Positions 28,724-37,298 of a stretch of DNA of 64,000 nucleotides are shown here, one piece after another. Source of the stretch: Brucella oryzae (GTDB taxonomy: Bacteria > Pseudomonadota > Alphaproteobacteria > Rhizobiales > Rhizobiaceae); the NCBI GenBank assembly GCA_012103035.1, contig JAAVLL010000005.1:62001-126000 (forward strand), written 5' to 3'. A program made the position numbers and the translations under genes. Below the pieces are notes generated by a model. The model did no database searches and had not been told where the DNA came from. It saw only the letters and a list, made by a program, of their open reading frames with translations. Position 1 is the first letter of the stretch, and each line of letters opens with the position of its first letter.

Positions 28724-29674
28724 ATGCGCAAACAGTCCAAAAGCAGCACCAAACAGCTCCGCGCTGACGTTTACGAGCGGATCACCAACCGGATCATTGA
28801 ACAGCTTGAGCAGGGTACTCGCCCATGGATGCAGCCATGGGGCGCTTGCGGAACGCCGGTCCGCCCGTTGCGGCATAATGGCGTTCCCTATCGCGGTATC
28901 AATACCGTGCTTTTGTGGATGGAAGCCAGCGAGCGCGGCTATTCCTCGCCGTTCTGGATGACCTACAAGCAGGCGCAAGAGCTTGGCGGGCAAGTCCGCA
29001 AGGGCGAGAAATCGGCCCTTGTTGTGTATGCGAACGCCATCGAGCGCACCGAGACAACCGAAAGCGGCGAGGAAATCGAAAAGCGCATTCCCTTCATGAA
29101 GGGATATAGCGTTTTGCGCCGATCAAATCGACGACCTGCCAGAGCAGTATTACGCCAAGGCGACCGCGCCCGAAGGATCGGAGAGGAAGGAACGCATTCC
29201 GCATGTGGATGCCTTTTTCACCAACCTTGGCGCTGACATTCGTGAAGGTGGAAACAAGGCGTATTACCGGATCGATGCTGATTTCATCGGCATGCCGGTT
29301 TTGACGCCTTTGTTTCGGCCGAGGCACATGCAACTACGCTCGGGCACGAATGCATCCACTGGACCCGCCACCCGTCGCGCCTTGCTAGGGATTTTGGCCG
29401 CAAGGCGTGGGGCGACGAGGATATTCGCGGGAGGAACTGGTTGCCGAACTTGGGAGCGTTTTTAGCCGCCGATCTTGGCCTTGCCATTGATGCCCGCGAC
29501 GATCATGCCGCCTATATCGCGAGTTGGCTCAAGGTCCTGAACAACGACAAACGGGCGATTTTTCAGGCGGCATCCCATGCAGAGCGTGCCGTTACCTATC
29601 TGCATAGCCTTCAGCCTGACGCGGGCGAGATCACAGCCGAAGTTGACGAGATCGAGGAACGTCGCGCCGCTTGA
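28724..29674 (+). CDS. ardC: ArdC-like antirestriction protein, copy 2 (frameshifted)
   Basis: About 318 aa. ssDNA-binding domain: LRADVYERITNRIIEQLEQG, PLRHNGVPYRGINTVLLWME, GGQVRKGEKSALVVYANAI. Zincin domain: GHECIHWTRHPSRLARDFGR, RAIFQAASHAERAVTYLHSL. Shifts lie at 29113 (two bases short, restoring GYSVFCADQIDDLPEQYY), 29300 (one base) and 29455 (TTTTT for seven T, restoring AELGSVFLAADLG). CAGGAG precedes the ATG. Same architecture as the 5302 gene but clearly diverged, so the two came by separate routes or an old duplication. Confidence 0.88.
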
Positions 29675-29696
29675 GCGGCGCGGGAAAGGATGAGCC

Positions 29697-29888
29697 ATGG
29701 GCACCATTGGAGAATTGGAACAACAGGCAGGCATAGGACCGGCGCGCGAGGAACGCGCCGCCTTCTGGATGCAATTCCGGCATCTCGAAGGGAGAGCCTG
29801 CCTTGAGGCCGGAGTTGCGGAACTGCACCGGATTATTGCGGAAAAGGCGGAGCTTGCTCGCCATGCCATGAAGGAGGACGGCCTATGA
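29697..29888 (+). CDS. Small helical hypothetical protein
   Basis: 63 aa, intact: MGTIGELEQQAGIGPAREER, AAFWMQFRHLEGRACLEAGV, AELHRIIAEKAELARHAMKE. Entirely helical and likely a coiled coil. GGAAAGGATG lies before the ATG. It follows ardC copy 2 by 22 bp and its TGA overlaps the next ATG, so the three are probably one operon. No family recognised. Confidence 0.6.
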   Translation: MGTIGELEQQAGIGPAREERAAFWMQFRHLEGRACLEAGVAELHRIIAEKAELARHAMKEDGL

Positions 29889-30109
29889 CTGATTTGGAGA
29901 CCCTGAATTCTTTCGTGCCGGGATGGAGCGAAATCCCGAACGGGATGATGACGAACCCACATGACGCAGGCGGCATTATCGATTGCACTTTCGTAACCGG
30001 CGAATGGTTTGTGATCTTCAATGATGATCGCCCTATGCGGGACGGTTTCGCCACGCGGAAAGATGCCATCGCAGCCTTTATCGAGGCTGCCCGTCCTCAA
30101 GTCCGATAG
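29885..30109 (+). CDS. Small hypothetical protein
   Basis: 74 aa, intact: MTDLETLNSFVPGWSEIPNG, TFVTGEWFVIFNDDRPMRDG, FATRKDAIAAFIEAARPQVR. It has a short beta-rich core and a terminal helix. The start overlaps the previous stop (ATGA), indicating coupling in the ardC operon. No family recognised. Confidence 0.6.
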   Translation: MTDLETLNSFVPGWSEIPNGMMTNPHDAGGIIDCTFVTGEWFVIFNDDRPMRDGFATRKDAIAAFIEAARPQVR

Positions 30110-30124
30110 AGGCCGAAGGCTGAC

Positions 30125-30502
30125 ATGAAGAATTCATTTCAGTGGAAGCGCTGGAATCTTGGTTACACAAAGGAGGTCATGGACCGCGATCCTGACAGCC
30201 CTTTGACGCAGGCGCTTTTATCGTGCTGGCCGCCGCGTATCCAACGGGCGCTAGTGGCCCGGTTCAAATCGCGGGCACAGGAGTTTGTCCCGGATCGACC
30301 GGACCAAACCCTCGAAAGAGGGAGGGCAAGCCGCCCCTCTCAATCTCACCCCATGAGGGAAGGGCGGTACGCCCTCCCTCAAACACCCTCCCATGGGAAG
30401 GAGGGACGGTTCCTCCTCCTCCTTCCCAAACCCTTCCACCTCTCCCTGGCAGTGGGTAACGATGCGGGCAGATTCGCCAGTACCGAGAGAATCAGTCATT
30501 GA
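30125..30502 (+). CDS. Small ORF, 5' part plausible
   Basis: The first 60 or so residues (MKNSFQWKRWNLGYTKEVMD, QALLSCWPPRIQRALVARFK) look coding and lie 15 bp after the preceding stop. From about 30300 the DNA becomes pyrimidine/purine-rich repeats (GGAGGG, CCTCCCTC, CCTTCCC) and the translation is unnatural, so the real end is probably earlier and hidden by an indel. Function unknown. Confidence 0.35.
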   Translation: MKNSFQWKRWNLGYTKEVMDRDPDSPLTQALLSCWPPRIQRALVARFKSRAQEFVPDRPDQTLERGRASRPSQSHPMREGRYALPQTPSHGKEGRFLLLLPKPFHLSLAVGNDAGRFASTERISH

Positions 30503-30670
30503 TGATCAGTGCCGGAAGTGTTCGTAAAGCCGGCCACGATGATGCGATTGCGCTTGTGCGACAATGCGATCCCACAGGCTTTGGGTTTAGGAAAACCCTT
30601 ACGACGCAAGCGCTTGTCAAGTTGTGACCGGTTCGCTTGAAAGCTGTAGCTCGGAAAATTTCCCGAATCA

Positions 30671-30689
30671 TTTTGCTTTATCAAGCAAA
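30671..30689 (+). promoter_or_regulatory. Inverted repeat in the repC upstream region
   Basis: TTTTGCTTTATCAAGCAAA contains the arms TTTGCTT / AAGCAAA. Related AT-rich sites lie at 26751-26771, 57874-57891 (reversed) and 62655-62663 (reversed), each before an operon. This may be an operator of a shared plasmid regulator. Confidence 0.35.
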
Positions 30690-30764
30690 TCGGTTAGCGT
30701 TTGCGGCTGACGCGATTGCGAGTCGTGTGATTTGGAACGAGGAGAAACCCTAACCCGGAAAAGT

Positions 30765-30830
30765 AAACCCCGACGCAGCAAGCTACATCGGGGAAAGAAT
30801 GATCTTAGAAGCGATTGCCGTCGCTCCGAG
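30765..30830 (-). ncRNA. Candidate antisense (ct)RNA of repC
   Basis: On the minus strand CCCCGATGTAGC (30782-30793) pairs with GCTGCGTCGGGG (30768-30779 region) and is followed by TTTACTTTT, a Rho-independent terminator pointing away from repC. repABC replicons carry a short antisense RNA ending in such a terminator just before repC. Its promoter would lie around 30800-30900 on the minus strand; I see only a weak TAAGAT box. Confidence 0.4.
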
Positions 30831-30942
30831 AGACCCATCTCAAAAACTCAAGTCTCAATCTAAGGCTCCTTTCCTCACTGTCAATATCGAGCGCAGCTTT
30901 TGCGAACGGGTGAGCTTTGCCCGGATTTCAGAAAGGAATCCG

Positions 30943-32215
30943 ATGCAGACCATCGCCAGTTTCAGAAGGGTGACGCCTGGCATTCTTGCCAGCGCTGCCC
31001 TGCCATGAGGGAAGACAACCGCCCCGCGACCAAGGCGCAGGTTGCGAGCGCGCTAAAGAAATGCGCCGGTCGCCTTGGCATAAAGGCTATCCCTACCAGA
31101 TCCTCGACACGCTTCTTGCTATCTCCCCGGCAGAGGACTGGACAGAGGGCAAGCGTCCCGTCGTCGCCATATCAAATGCCCGTTTGGCCTATGATCTTGG
31201 CGTCTGCGAGAAAACCGTCACCCGCGCCATTCGTTCGCTCGTGGAGGCGGGCATTGTCGCTTATCGCGACAGCCCGACCGGTCGCCGCTATGTAAATCGG
31301 GAAGGCGGGGGCAGCTTCGGCCTTGATTTCTCGCCCGCCAGAGCGCGGCTCGCGGAACTCGAAGAACTGGCGAGCGCTCATGTCGATGAGTGGCGATCGA
31401 TGCGCGAGACGACACGGCAAAGCCAAGGTGTCGCCCGGCAGATCGTCGATGCGCTCGAACAGCTTCGCCGTGATGGTCATGAGACGCAGGGTTTCGAGGA
31501 GAAGTTCAATGCGCTCGTAGTCGATTTTCACCAACAGAGGGCAAATCCTGACTACCTTGCGCAGCTCGTCGACCTCTAAAGGACGCACTTGCACTGTATG
31601 AGCCGTCCGAGCAACCTTCGGGTCATCGCCACAGAATGATGATTCTGCCGATCAAAGCCGTAAAGAGTCCCCGCGCAGGACAATTCTGTCCCCCATATAC
31701 AACTACAACCCCACGACATTAGTAAGAAGAGAACGGCATCGCGCTAACGCACGATCGATTCAGTTTAGTTCTGAGATCGGCTCCGCCGATCAATGGGCTC
31801 TCGAAAAGAGCCTGTGCGAGCGGAACCGTCTGCGCAAGACCGGGAACGTAGTGATGATGATCCTGCAACCACCCTTGATCTGCTACGGCTAGCTTGCCGC
31901 CAGCTTCAGGCCGAATATGGCATCAGTTTCTCGTCCTGGCGCGATTTGGAGGGGCAGGCCGACACAATCCGGGCGCTCATACAAATACCGCGCGAAACAT
32001 GGGTCGCGGGCGTACAGGTCGCCGGCCGGATGAACGCGGCCGCGGCGCTCGCGATCGTGGCTGAGAAGCTGGTGCGGTCCGCCGCGCTGAAGCCGGGCGC
32101 GGCCGAGATCGCGAAGCCGGCGCGCTACTTCCTGTCAATGCTGTACCGCTCGCCGAAGGGTGAATTGCACCTCGCGCCGACACTGCGGGCCTTGGCGAAA
32201 TCTGCCATGAACTAG
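30943..32215 (+). CDS. repC: RepC-like replication initiator (frameshifted)
   Basis: About 424 aa across several shifts. The N-terminus (MQTIASFRRVTPGILASAAL) leads to a winged-helix pair: YQILDTLLAISPAEDWTEGK, RPVVAISNARLAYDLGVCEK and TVTRAIRSLVEAGIVAYRDS with PTGRRYVNREGG. The C-terminal domain has GISFSSWRDLEGQADTIR, IVAEKLVRSAALKPG and KPARYFLSMLYRSPKGELHL, as in RepC of alphaproteobacterial plasmids. AAAGGA lies 6 bases before the ATG. The linker 31580-31790 reads only if shifted (LALYEPSEQPSGHRH, then QNDDSADQSRKESPRR). No repA/repB lies upstream. RepC alone can drive replication in related replicons, with the origin usually inside the gene. Confidence 0.65.
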
Positions 32216-32675
32216 GGCGCTCGAATTGTTGAAGGCGAAAGGAAGCCCCGCCGAAGCAGGCCGGGGGACGGCGCGAATACCGATGATGGTCATTGGCATC
32301 GAGGTCCTGCCGGCAAGATGTAGGGAGCTGTGCACGCTTTGCAAAGCGGCGCTGACAGTTTGAGGTGAAGGACCAAGCTACCGGCCTGGTTCATGTTCCA
32401 GATTGCCGACTGTCATTTCGATAGACGGGCGCGAAAGCTGTGTAGCGTAGCTGGCGGCACGGAGCAGGAAGTTTCGTGCGCGCGACGCCTAGGCCATTGA
32501 TGTCAATGTCGTCGGGACGAACACTGTGAAGCCGTGCCGGTCAAAATGCCGGTTTCGGCTATGGAATGAAATGGGACGAGAGCAAAGACATAGCGATCAA
32601 ATCCTTTGCATGGCAGCGTTGTCGATCGAATAGGCCACTAGGACCGTCCGCCCGGCCAGCAACAGCATAACCGAA
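32216..32675. other. Gene-free stretch after repC
   Basis: About 460 bp with no supported gene, iteron array or clear inverted repeat. It ends in the family II leader copy Z. Confidence 0.4.
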
Positions 32676-32761
32676 CGATTTTCCCGCGCCTGCGGCGCTT
32701 CCTCGCGAGTCAAAATCGCCCGCCAATGCCGTCCTCCGCTGCGCTGCGGCCCTTCGGGTGC
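32676..32761 (+). promoter_or_regulatory. Structured leader element, family II copy Z
   Basis: CGATTTT (32676-32682) pairs with AAAATCG (32712-32718) around CCCGCGCCTGCGGCGCTTCC..., then the conserved box CCTCCGCTGCGCTGCGGCCC (32733-32752) and CTTCGGGTGC. It precedes a DUF736 gene by 64 bp. Confidence 0.68.
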
Positions 32762-32824
32762 AGCCCGGTCTTTGTGCGGTCCTTTCTCGTGTCCATCGAC
32801 AACGCAAGCAAAGGAGATCGCGCA

Positions 32825-33147
32825 ATGTCTGACCTCGTAAACTTCATCCAGATCGACGCCGAAACCGACACGCTGACCGGCAACCTCGCAACGCTGACCT
32901 TCGACATCGACATCACCGGCGAGCCGGTTGAGAGCACGAACCCTCAGGCTCCGGTCTACCGGCTTTACGCGAAGTCCCGCGCAACCGCCGGATCGAGATC
33001 GGCGGCATCTGGAAAAAGAAGAACCAGAGGGGCGGCGAATACTATACGCTCACCGTCAACACCGGCTTTGCAAAGCTGAACGCGAACCTGGGCCGCTATC
33101 CGGGGCAGGATGACGAAAGCCTGATGGCGGTCATCCCCTGGGATTGA
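32825..33147 (+). CDS. DUF736-family protein, copy 3 (frameshifted)
   Basis: About 107 aa: MSDLVNFIQIDAETDTLTGN, LATLTFDIDITGEPVESTNP, APVYRLYAKSPRNRRIEIGG after repair, then IWKKKNQRGGEYYTLTVNTG and QDDESLMAVIPWD. One base is lost near 32980 (AGTCCCGCGCAA for AGTCCCCGCGCAA). AAAGGAG precedes the ATG. It is closely related to the 26862 gene but lies on the other strand, with the same leader type, so gene and leader have been duplicated together. Confidence 0.83.
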
Positions 33148-33207
33148 TCCACCCGGCCCCCGCTTCGGCGGGGCTTCCCTTTCGCCTTCCCTGAGACGGA
33201 GAGTTCA

Positions 33208-33431
33208 ATGACTGATTCCCAAACCCACCTGTTTCGTGTGAGCTCGAACGCCCAAATGGCGCCCTGGATTGCTATCCGTGTGTATCGCTCGATACGCTGC
33301 CCGAGCTGATCGTTCCGCTCATCTCGAGCGCTGATGAACCCGCCGGCACCATTGTCCGCGTCTACGACTATCAACGCTGGACGCCCGACAGTGAAAGCGG
33401 GCTCATACGTGCCCTGTCTCTCCTCGAATAG
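33208..33431 (+). CDS. Small hypothetical protein (frameshifted)
   Basis: About 74 aa: MTDSQTHLFRVSSNAQNGAL, DCYPCVSLDTLPELIVPLIS, SADEPAGTIVRVYDYQRWTP, ending in SLLE. ACCCAAATGG near 33254 should read with one more A to hold the frame. GACGGAGAG precedes the ATG. It probably follows the DUF736 gene in one transcript and ends 11 bp before the family III repeat. No family recognised. Confidence 0.5.
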
Positions 33432-33442
33432 GACTTGCCCTT

Positions 33443-33628
33443 GTTCGATCCGCGCCGGAGGCGGATCGAACTTTCGCCAACGGGCGAGGGGCGATGCCCT
33501 CGTCCCGATAGGTCAGGATGGCACCGAACCGCCCGATCCGGTCAAATTCGGTCGCTTGCGACCGGAACCGGAGCCACGCGCAGCGGCGAGCCCGCGAGCA
33601 TGGCGAGGCTCTGCAATTTGACCGGATC
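33443..33628 (+). ncRNA. Structured repeat, family III copy 2
   Basis: 186 nt with the same fold as 26093-26279. The opening hairpin GTTCGATCCGC/GCGGATCGAAC is identical. The closing stem is different but again perfect: GATCCGGTCAAATT (33535-33548) with AATTTGACCGGATC (33615-33628). The inner stem is CGGTCGC/GCGACCG (33549-33564). The conserved GAGCCACGCGCAGCGG and GCGAGCATGGCGAGG are shared. Confidence 0.6.
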
Positions 33629-33747
33629 GAGGATCGGTGCATTTCAACAAGGAAATAGTCGCCGGCGAAGCCGGCCTTCCATCAGTAAGGGTTTTCCAGC
33701 CCGGAGGTGAAGCCTGCTTTCGAGGGAAAGCAGGCGTAGCAGGCGGA

Positions 33748-33784
33748 GGCCTGAGCGCGCCCCAATGGCGCCGTAGAGAAGGCC
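33748..33784 (+). repeat. Repeat fold shared with 13203-13249
   Basis: GGCCT (33748-33752) pairs with AGGCC (33780-33784), with inner GCGC (33755-33758) / GCGC (33768-33771). The surrounding text (CTGAGCGCGC, GGCGCCGTAGAGAAG, GAGCCTGTGG) is clearly related to 13203-13255, where the outer stem reads GGGGCT/AGCCCC. Confidence 0.45.
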
Positions 33785-33818
33785 GGAGCCTGTGGGGCGT
33801 GAAGCCGCCGTAAAACGC

Positions 33819-33924
33819 TGTCCCAAAACTGACGTTTTTGATATGTTGTTTTGTTACGGGTTTTCTGACAGATTCGGGAGGTGATATGGCACACACTGAC
33901 ATTTGTCCCAAAAATGACCGTTTT
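33819..33924 (+). promoter_or_regulatory. Direct repeats before the serine recombinase (res/operator site)
   Basis: TGTCCCAAAACTGACGTTTT (33819-33838) and TGTCCCAAAAATGACCGTTT (33904-33923) are near-identical direct repeats 85 bp apart, just before a resolvase-type gene. This layout is typical of recombination subsites or an autoregulatory operator. Confidence 0.55.
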
Positions 33925-33938
33925 GGCACAGGGGCTGA

Positions 33939-34546
33939 ATGCTAATCGGCTACATGCGTGTATCGAAGGTGGACGGCTCGCAGAGTCTCGACCTGCAGCG
34001 AGATAGTCTCGTGCAAGCGGGTCGATCCGAACAACATCTATCAGGACCTGGCGTCGGGGAAACGCGACGATCGACCGGGCTTTGCGGCGTGCCTGAAAGC
34101 ATTGCGGCGAGGGGATACGCTTGTCGTGTGGAAGCTCGACCGGCTCGGCCGCGATCTGCGCAACCTGGTGAACACGGTTCATGATCTTACAGCGCGAGAC
34201 ATCGGCGTGAAGGTCCTAACCGGACATGGCGCATCAATCGACACGACGACGCCGGCGGGCAAGATGGTTTCGGGATCTTCGCCGCTCTGGCTGAGTATGA
34301 ACGCGAACTGACAATAGAACGTACTGTGGCGGGCCTCTCTGCTGCGCGAGCGCGCGGGAGAGTAGGAGGAGACCGCCGAAAATGACCAAGGCGAAGTTAC
34401 GTTTGGCTATGGCTGCGATGAGCCAGCCGGGAACGAAGGTCGGGGAACTATGCCGAGAATTAGGCATTACCCGATCGACCCTTTATCGGCATGTCGGGCC
34501 AGACGGCACCTTGCGGACCGAGGGGAAAAAGCTCCTGCCAAGCTAG
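33939..34546 (+). CDS. Serine recombinase, resolvase/invertase family (frameshifted)
   Basis: About 203 aa. The N-terminal catalytic domain starts MLIGYMRVSKVDGSQSLDLQ, with the nucleophilic Ser in RVSKVDGSQS. Also present are DRPGFAACLKALRRGDTLVV, WKLDRLGRDLRNLVNTVHDL and GIFAALAEYERELTIERT. The C-terminal HTH is GELCRELGITRSTLYRHVGP. Shifts near 34012 and 34270 (GGTTTCGGG for GGTTTTCGGG) break it. It has the length and shape of a Tn3-type resolvase, but no tnpA is nearby, so it more likely resolves plasmid multimers or is a remnant. Confidence 0.85.
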
Positions 34547-34630
34547 TCGTATTTGACATTGAAAATGTCGCAGGATTCATTGTGAAATGATTCTGCTGGA
34601 TGGAGCAAAACATTGACTCCATTAAGGGAG

Positions 34631-35125
34631 ATGATAACGGTTAGGACGTTCTCTTGTATAAAAGTACACCAATAAGCGCACCAAATAAAATCGAACGTGG
34701 GAACGACAGACTGGCGGAACAGATGAAGGGCATCTCAAAGGTAATAACGTTTGACGGCCCACCTGAACCAGAGAAAATAAAACCGGGTGAAGCCGGCGTG
34801 AATCTCTTGGTTGACAGAACTCGCGGATAACCCTCCTCCAAAAACAGGCATTGGTCTAAGATGCTTCGGGAGTTGGTGTTAAATCCGCGAGCGGATGGGA
34901 CAACTCCGACAAATGACGAGCTGGCGGCTAAACTCGAAGTCTTTCGAGATACAGTGATGCGCGCCAAAAGCGTTGGCAAAAGATCGGCGTGATCTATCGC
35001 GTCAATTACAACGGCGTTTATGCTTACAATCCCAAAATGCTTGTCGCGAAAGACAAGGACGGGAATGTCATAAAGCACGTGTCGATTGATGTGCGGGCGG
35101 CGTCCGATATGGAGGCCTACCACTA
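34631..35125 (+). CDS. Unknown plasmid protein (frameshifted)
   Basis: Read with repairs: MITVRTFSCIKSTPISAPNK, RGNDRLAEQMKGISKVITFD, PEPEKIKPGEAGVNLLVDRT, then ELVLNPRADGTTPTNDELAA and IGVIYRVNYNGVYAYNPKML to VRAASDMEAYH, about 165 aa. ATAAAAGT at 34660 lacks one A. An in-frame TAA near 34827 and a shift near 34970 also interrupt it. The 483-base open frame on the other strand over the same DNA has poor composition and is rejected. GC is lower than in the neighbours. No family recognised; a helix then beta-rich end is seen. Confidence 0.45.
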
Positions 35126-35131
35126 GGACGA

Positions 35132-37058
35132 CTAGCGGTACTTCTCAAAAGATCGACCTGTTCGGGCTTGTCTCCGGCCGTCTCTGGATGTGCCGGAGCA
35201 CTCGCATTTTCGCGTGCGGCCGCGGCCGCCGCTTTGAAACTTCTTCAAGCGGCAAGTCCTCTTGTTCGGTATCTTCGGTCGAAGGGAGCGCACCTCGTGG
35301 CGGCGGCGAGTTCTTACCAAGAACCGCCTTCACATAGACGTCGATATCGGCGTCACTGGTGAAGGTGCCGGTTGGTTTAAAGGTGTAGGTCCACTCGGCC
35401 GGAACGTTCGACGGGCGATGATCCTTTGCGTCTTCAGGGAAGGGAATTTGACCTGATAGACGTTCTTGCCGATCCCGGTAACGAAGGCGGTCACACCTTT
35501 ATCATCGACGCCCAATTCCGTGCTGAATTCCGATCGTTCGATAGGGCTGGCGCGATGCGTCTCCTTCAGCCATTTCGTCGTGCCATCGGTCATCATGTCC
35601 CGGCGATACTCATAGAATGTCGTCTCGCCCAGGTCACGTTCCATGCGTTCGGCTGTGGGGCCAAAGTTGATACGAGTTATGACCTTTGTGCCAACAGACG
35701 CAATGAGGACGTCAAGGACTTCCTGTCCGTAGTTTTTGGCGATCTGTGACAGGTCTTGCAGACCGAGAACGGCACAGACCCCTTGGACCGACCGAGAGTA
35801 ACGAAGCGCTCGAAATCCTGAATTTCAGGAAGCTGACCCCATTCGTCAAGGAAGAACCATATACGGCGCAGGTCATGGTCTGAAAGCAGGTTACTGTCCG
35901 TTACCGTAGAGACTGCGACCGCGTAAAGCGCGGAGATCCAGCCGTCAGACAGTTCGGCATATCGACCGGAGTGCTGGACAATGACAGTTCTCTGATCGGT
36001 CTTGTTGACCAGCCATTCACGCAACCGGAATCGCTGTCTTCCCTCATAGGTCGGCCATGCCGTCGCCAGCATTTCGAGCAGGCGCATATTCGTTTCGAGC
36101 TGTCCGAGAGTGGACATGACCTGCTTGTAATCGGCGGTCAAAATATGTCGGCTCCGCGCTGATACTTGAGCATGATCCGGAGCAGTTTTTCCTGATCCTG
36201 ACGCGTTTCATTGAGCAGATCGAGCCATGTCCATTCCTTCGGTTTTTCCGCCATCAGCTTGATAGCGCAGCCGGCGAGGACAGCGCGAGCGCTCTGCGTA
36301 AAAACGGATGTCCGTCATCGGGAATGATACGTTGCGCCAATTCAACAGCGTCCTGTGACACGATCAAATCGGCCGCAATATCCCAAACCGCCGAACGGTC
36401 ATCCTGTGGCGCCAGAAGAAGCGGAGGAACCTCTTTTCCGTCACGAACCGATGGAGGTGTTATGCGGGTATAGTCACCCTTCTCATCGAAGATGATAGCT
36501 TTGTCCCCGCGTTCGACAACGGAGCCGATCATGCGACGAAAGTTACCGTCTTGCCACCCCGGAGCGCCAAGGATGAATGTGTGATTTGTCTCGCGAGGGA
36601 GCGTGTAATGCCATCCATTGAACATATGGATTCCGCGAGTCTTCGGATAGCGATTGTGCTTCTGCTCGTAACGAGCAGCACGCAACAAAGCGTCCATTCC
36701 CTCTACGACCATTCCCGAGATAATGATGCGTTGCCGAACCACGAGCCACTTCTGATAAATGAATACTCCGAGGAGGGCGAGAGCGACTATAAGAGGCGCA
36801 ATAACGACTACCTGGTTGCGAATAGCTGAGCCGGCGAGGGGCTTCCGATCGCTTCAAGATGGGATCGGCAAGCGCCCCATTTCCATATCGTCAGGCAATC
36901 CCATGCCTGCGAAAATGAAGTTGGACGAAATGACCGTTCGCCGTAGGCCATGATGGGTTTACGAAACGGAAGTACCACAAGAGCGGCGTCATGACCGCCG
37001 CCACGATAGCAGTGATAACGAGAACTCCAACAGCAGGTTCAGGCGGTTTCCGTATCAT
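35132..37058 (-). CDS. TrwB/TraD-type coupling ATPase of the second transfer region (frameshifted)
   Basis: About 642 aa. MIRKPPEPAVGVLVITAIVA is the first membrane segment and VVVIAPLIVALALLGVFIYQ the second. Next comes YPKTRGIHMFNGWHYTLPRE, then Walker A, which reads GAPGWQDGN as given but GAPGGGKT if one G is removed and one C added (36545-36568). FDEKGDYT, RIWFFLDEWGQLPEIQDFER (Walker B) and the tail GDKPEQVDLFEKYR follow. It links relaxosome and channel in conjugation. It is not the same type as TraG at 13282. The neighbours traD2-traC2-oriT2-traA2 copy the layout of region 1. The start overlaps the traD2 stop (ATGA). Confidence 0.8.
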
Positions 37059-37295
37059 TTCTCAAAAGCCTTCCTGCCTTTTTCGATCATCGCAATGCGA
37101 AGCTTCTCGTTATCCTTTTGCTCAAAAGCAGTCAGCAGCACACCGAGGATAAAGGCGGGGTTCTCACCACGAAGACCTGCCTTCACGACGAGCCCACCAA
37201 GCATGATTTTCTCATGCGCATCCTTTTACCGATTTGCCGCCATCTTGTCTCGATACTCCCTTTGTCGCTTACCAAGCAGGAGCGCTAAGCGTCCC
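37055..37295 (-). CDS. traD: TraD-like protein, second transfer region (interrupted)
   Basis: KDAHEKIMLGGLVVKAGLRG then FILGVLLTAFEQKDNEKLRI and the end EKGRKAFEK match TraD at 15132. Upstream LLGKRQREYRDKMAANR is in frame, but a TAA (37226-37228 on the plus strand) interrupts it where homologues have RKKDA; this is a substitution or paired indel. The stop overlaps the coupling-protein start. The start is uncertain and probably just after the traC2 stop. Confidence 0.65.
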
Positions 37296-37298
37296 GCT

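Noticed and set aside
30290..30440. Repeated GGAGGG / CCTCCC blocks as a possible CRISPR or iteron array
   Set aside because: Units are irregular, with no constant repeat and spacer length.
34641..35123. 160-aa open frame on the minus strand
   Set aside because: The plus strand over the same DNA gives natural protein text (IGVIYRVNYNGVYAYNPKML, NVIKHVSIDVRAASDMEAYH) once one or two bases are restored. The minus product has unnatural composition and no family.
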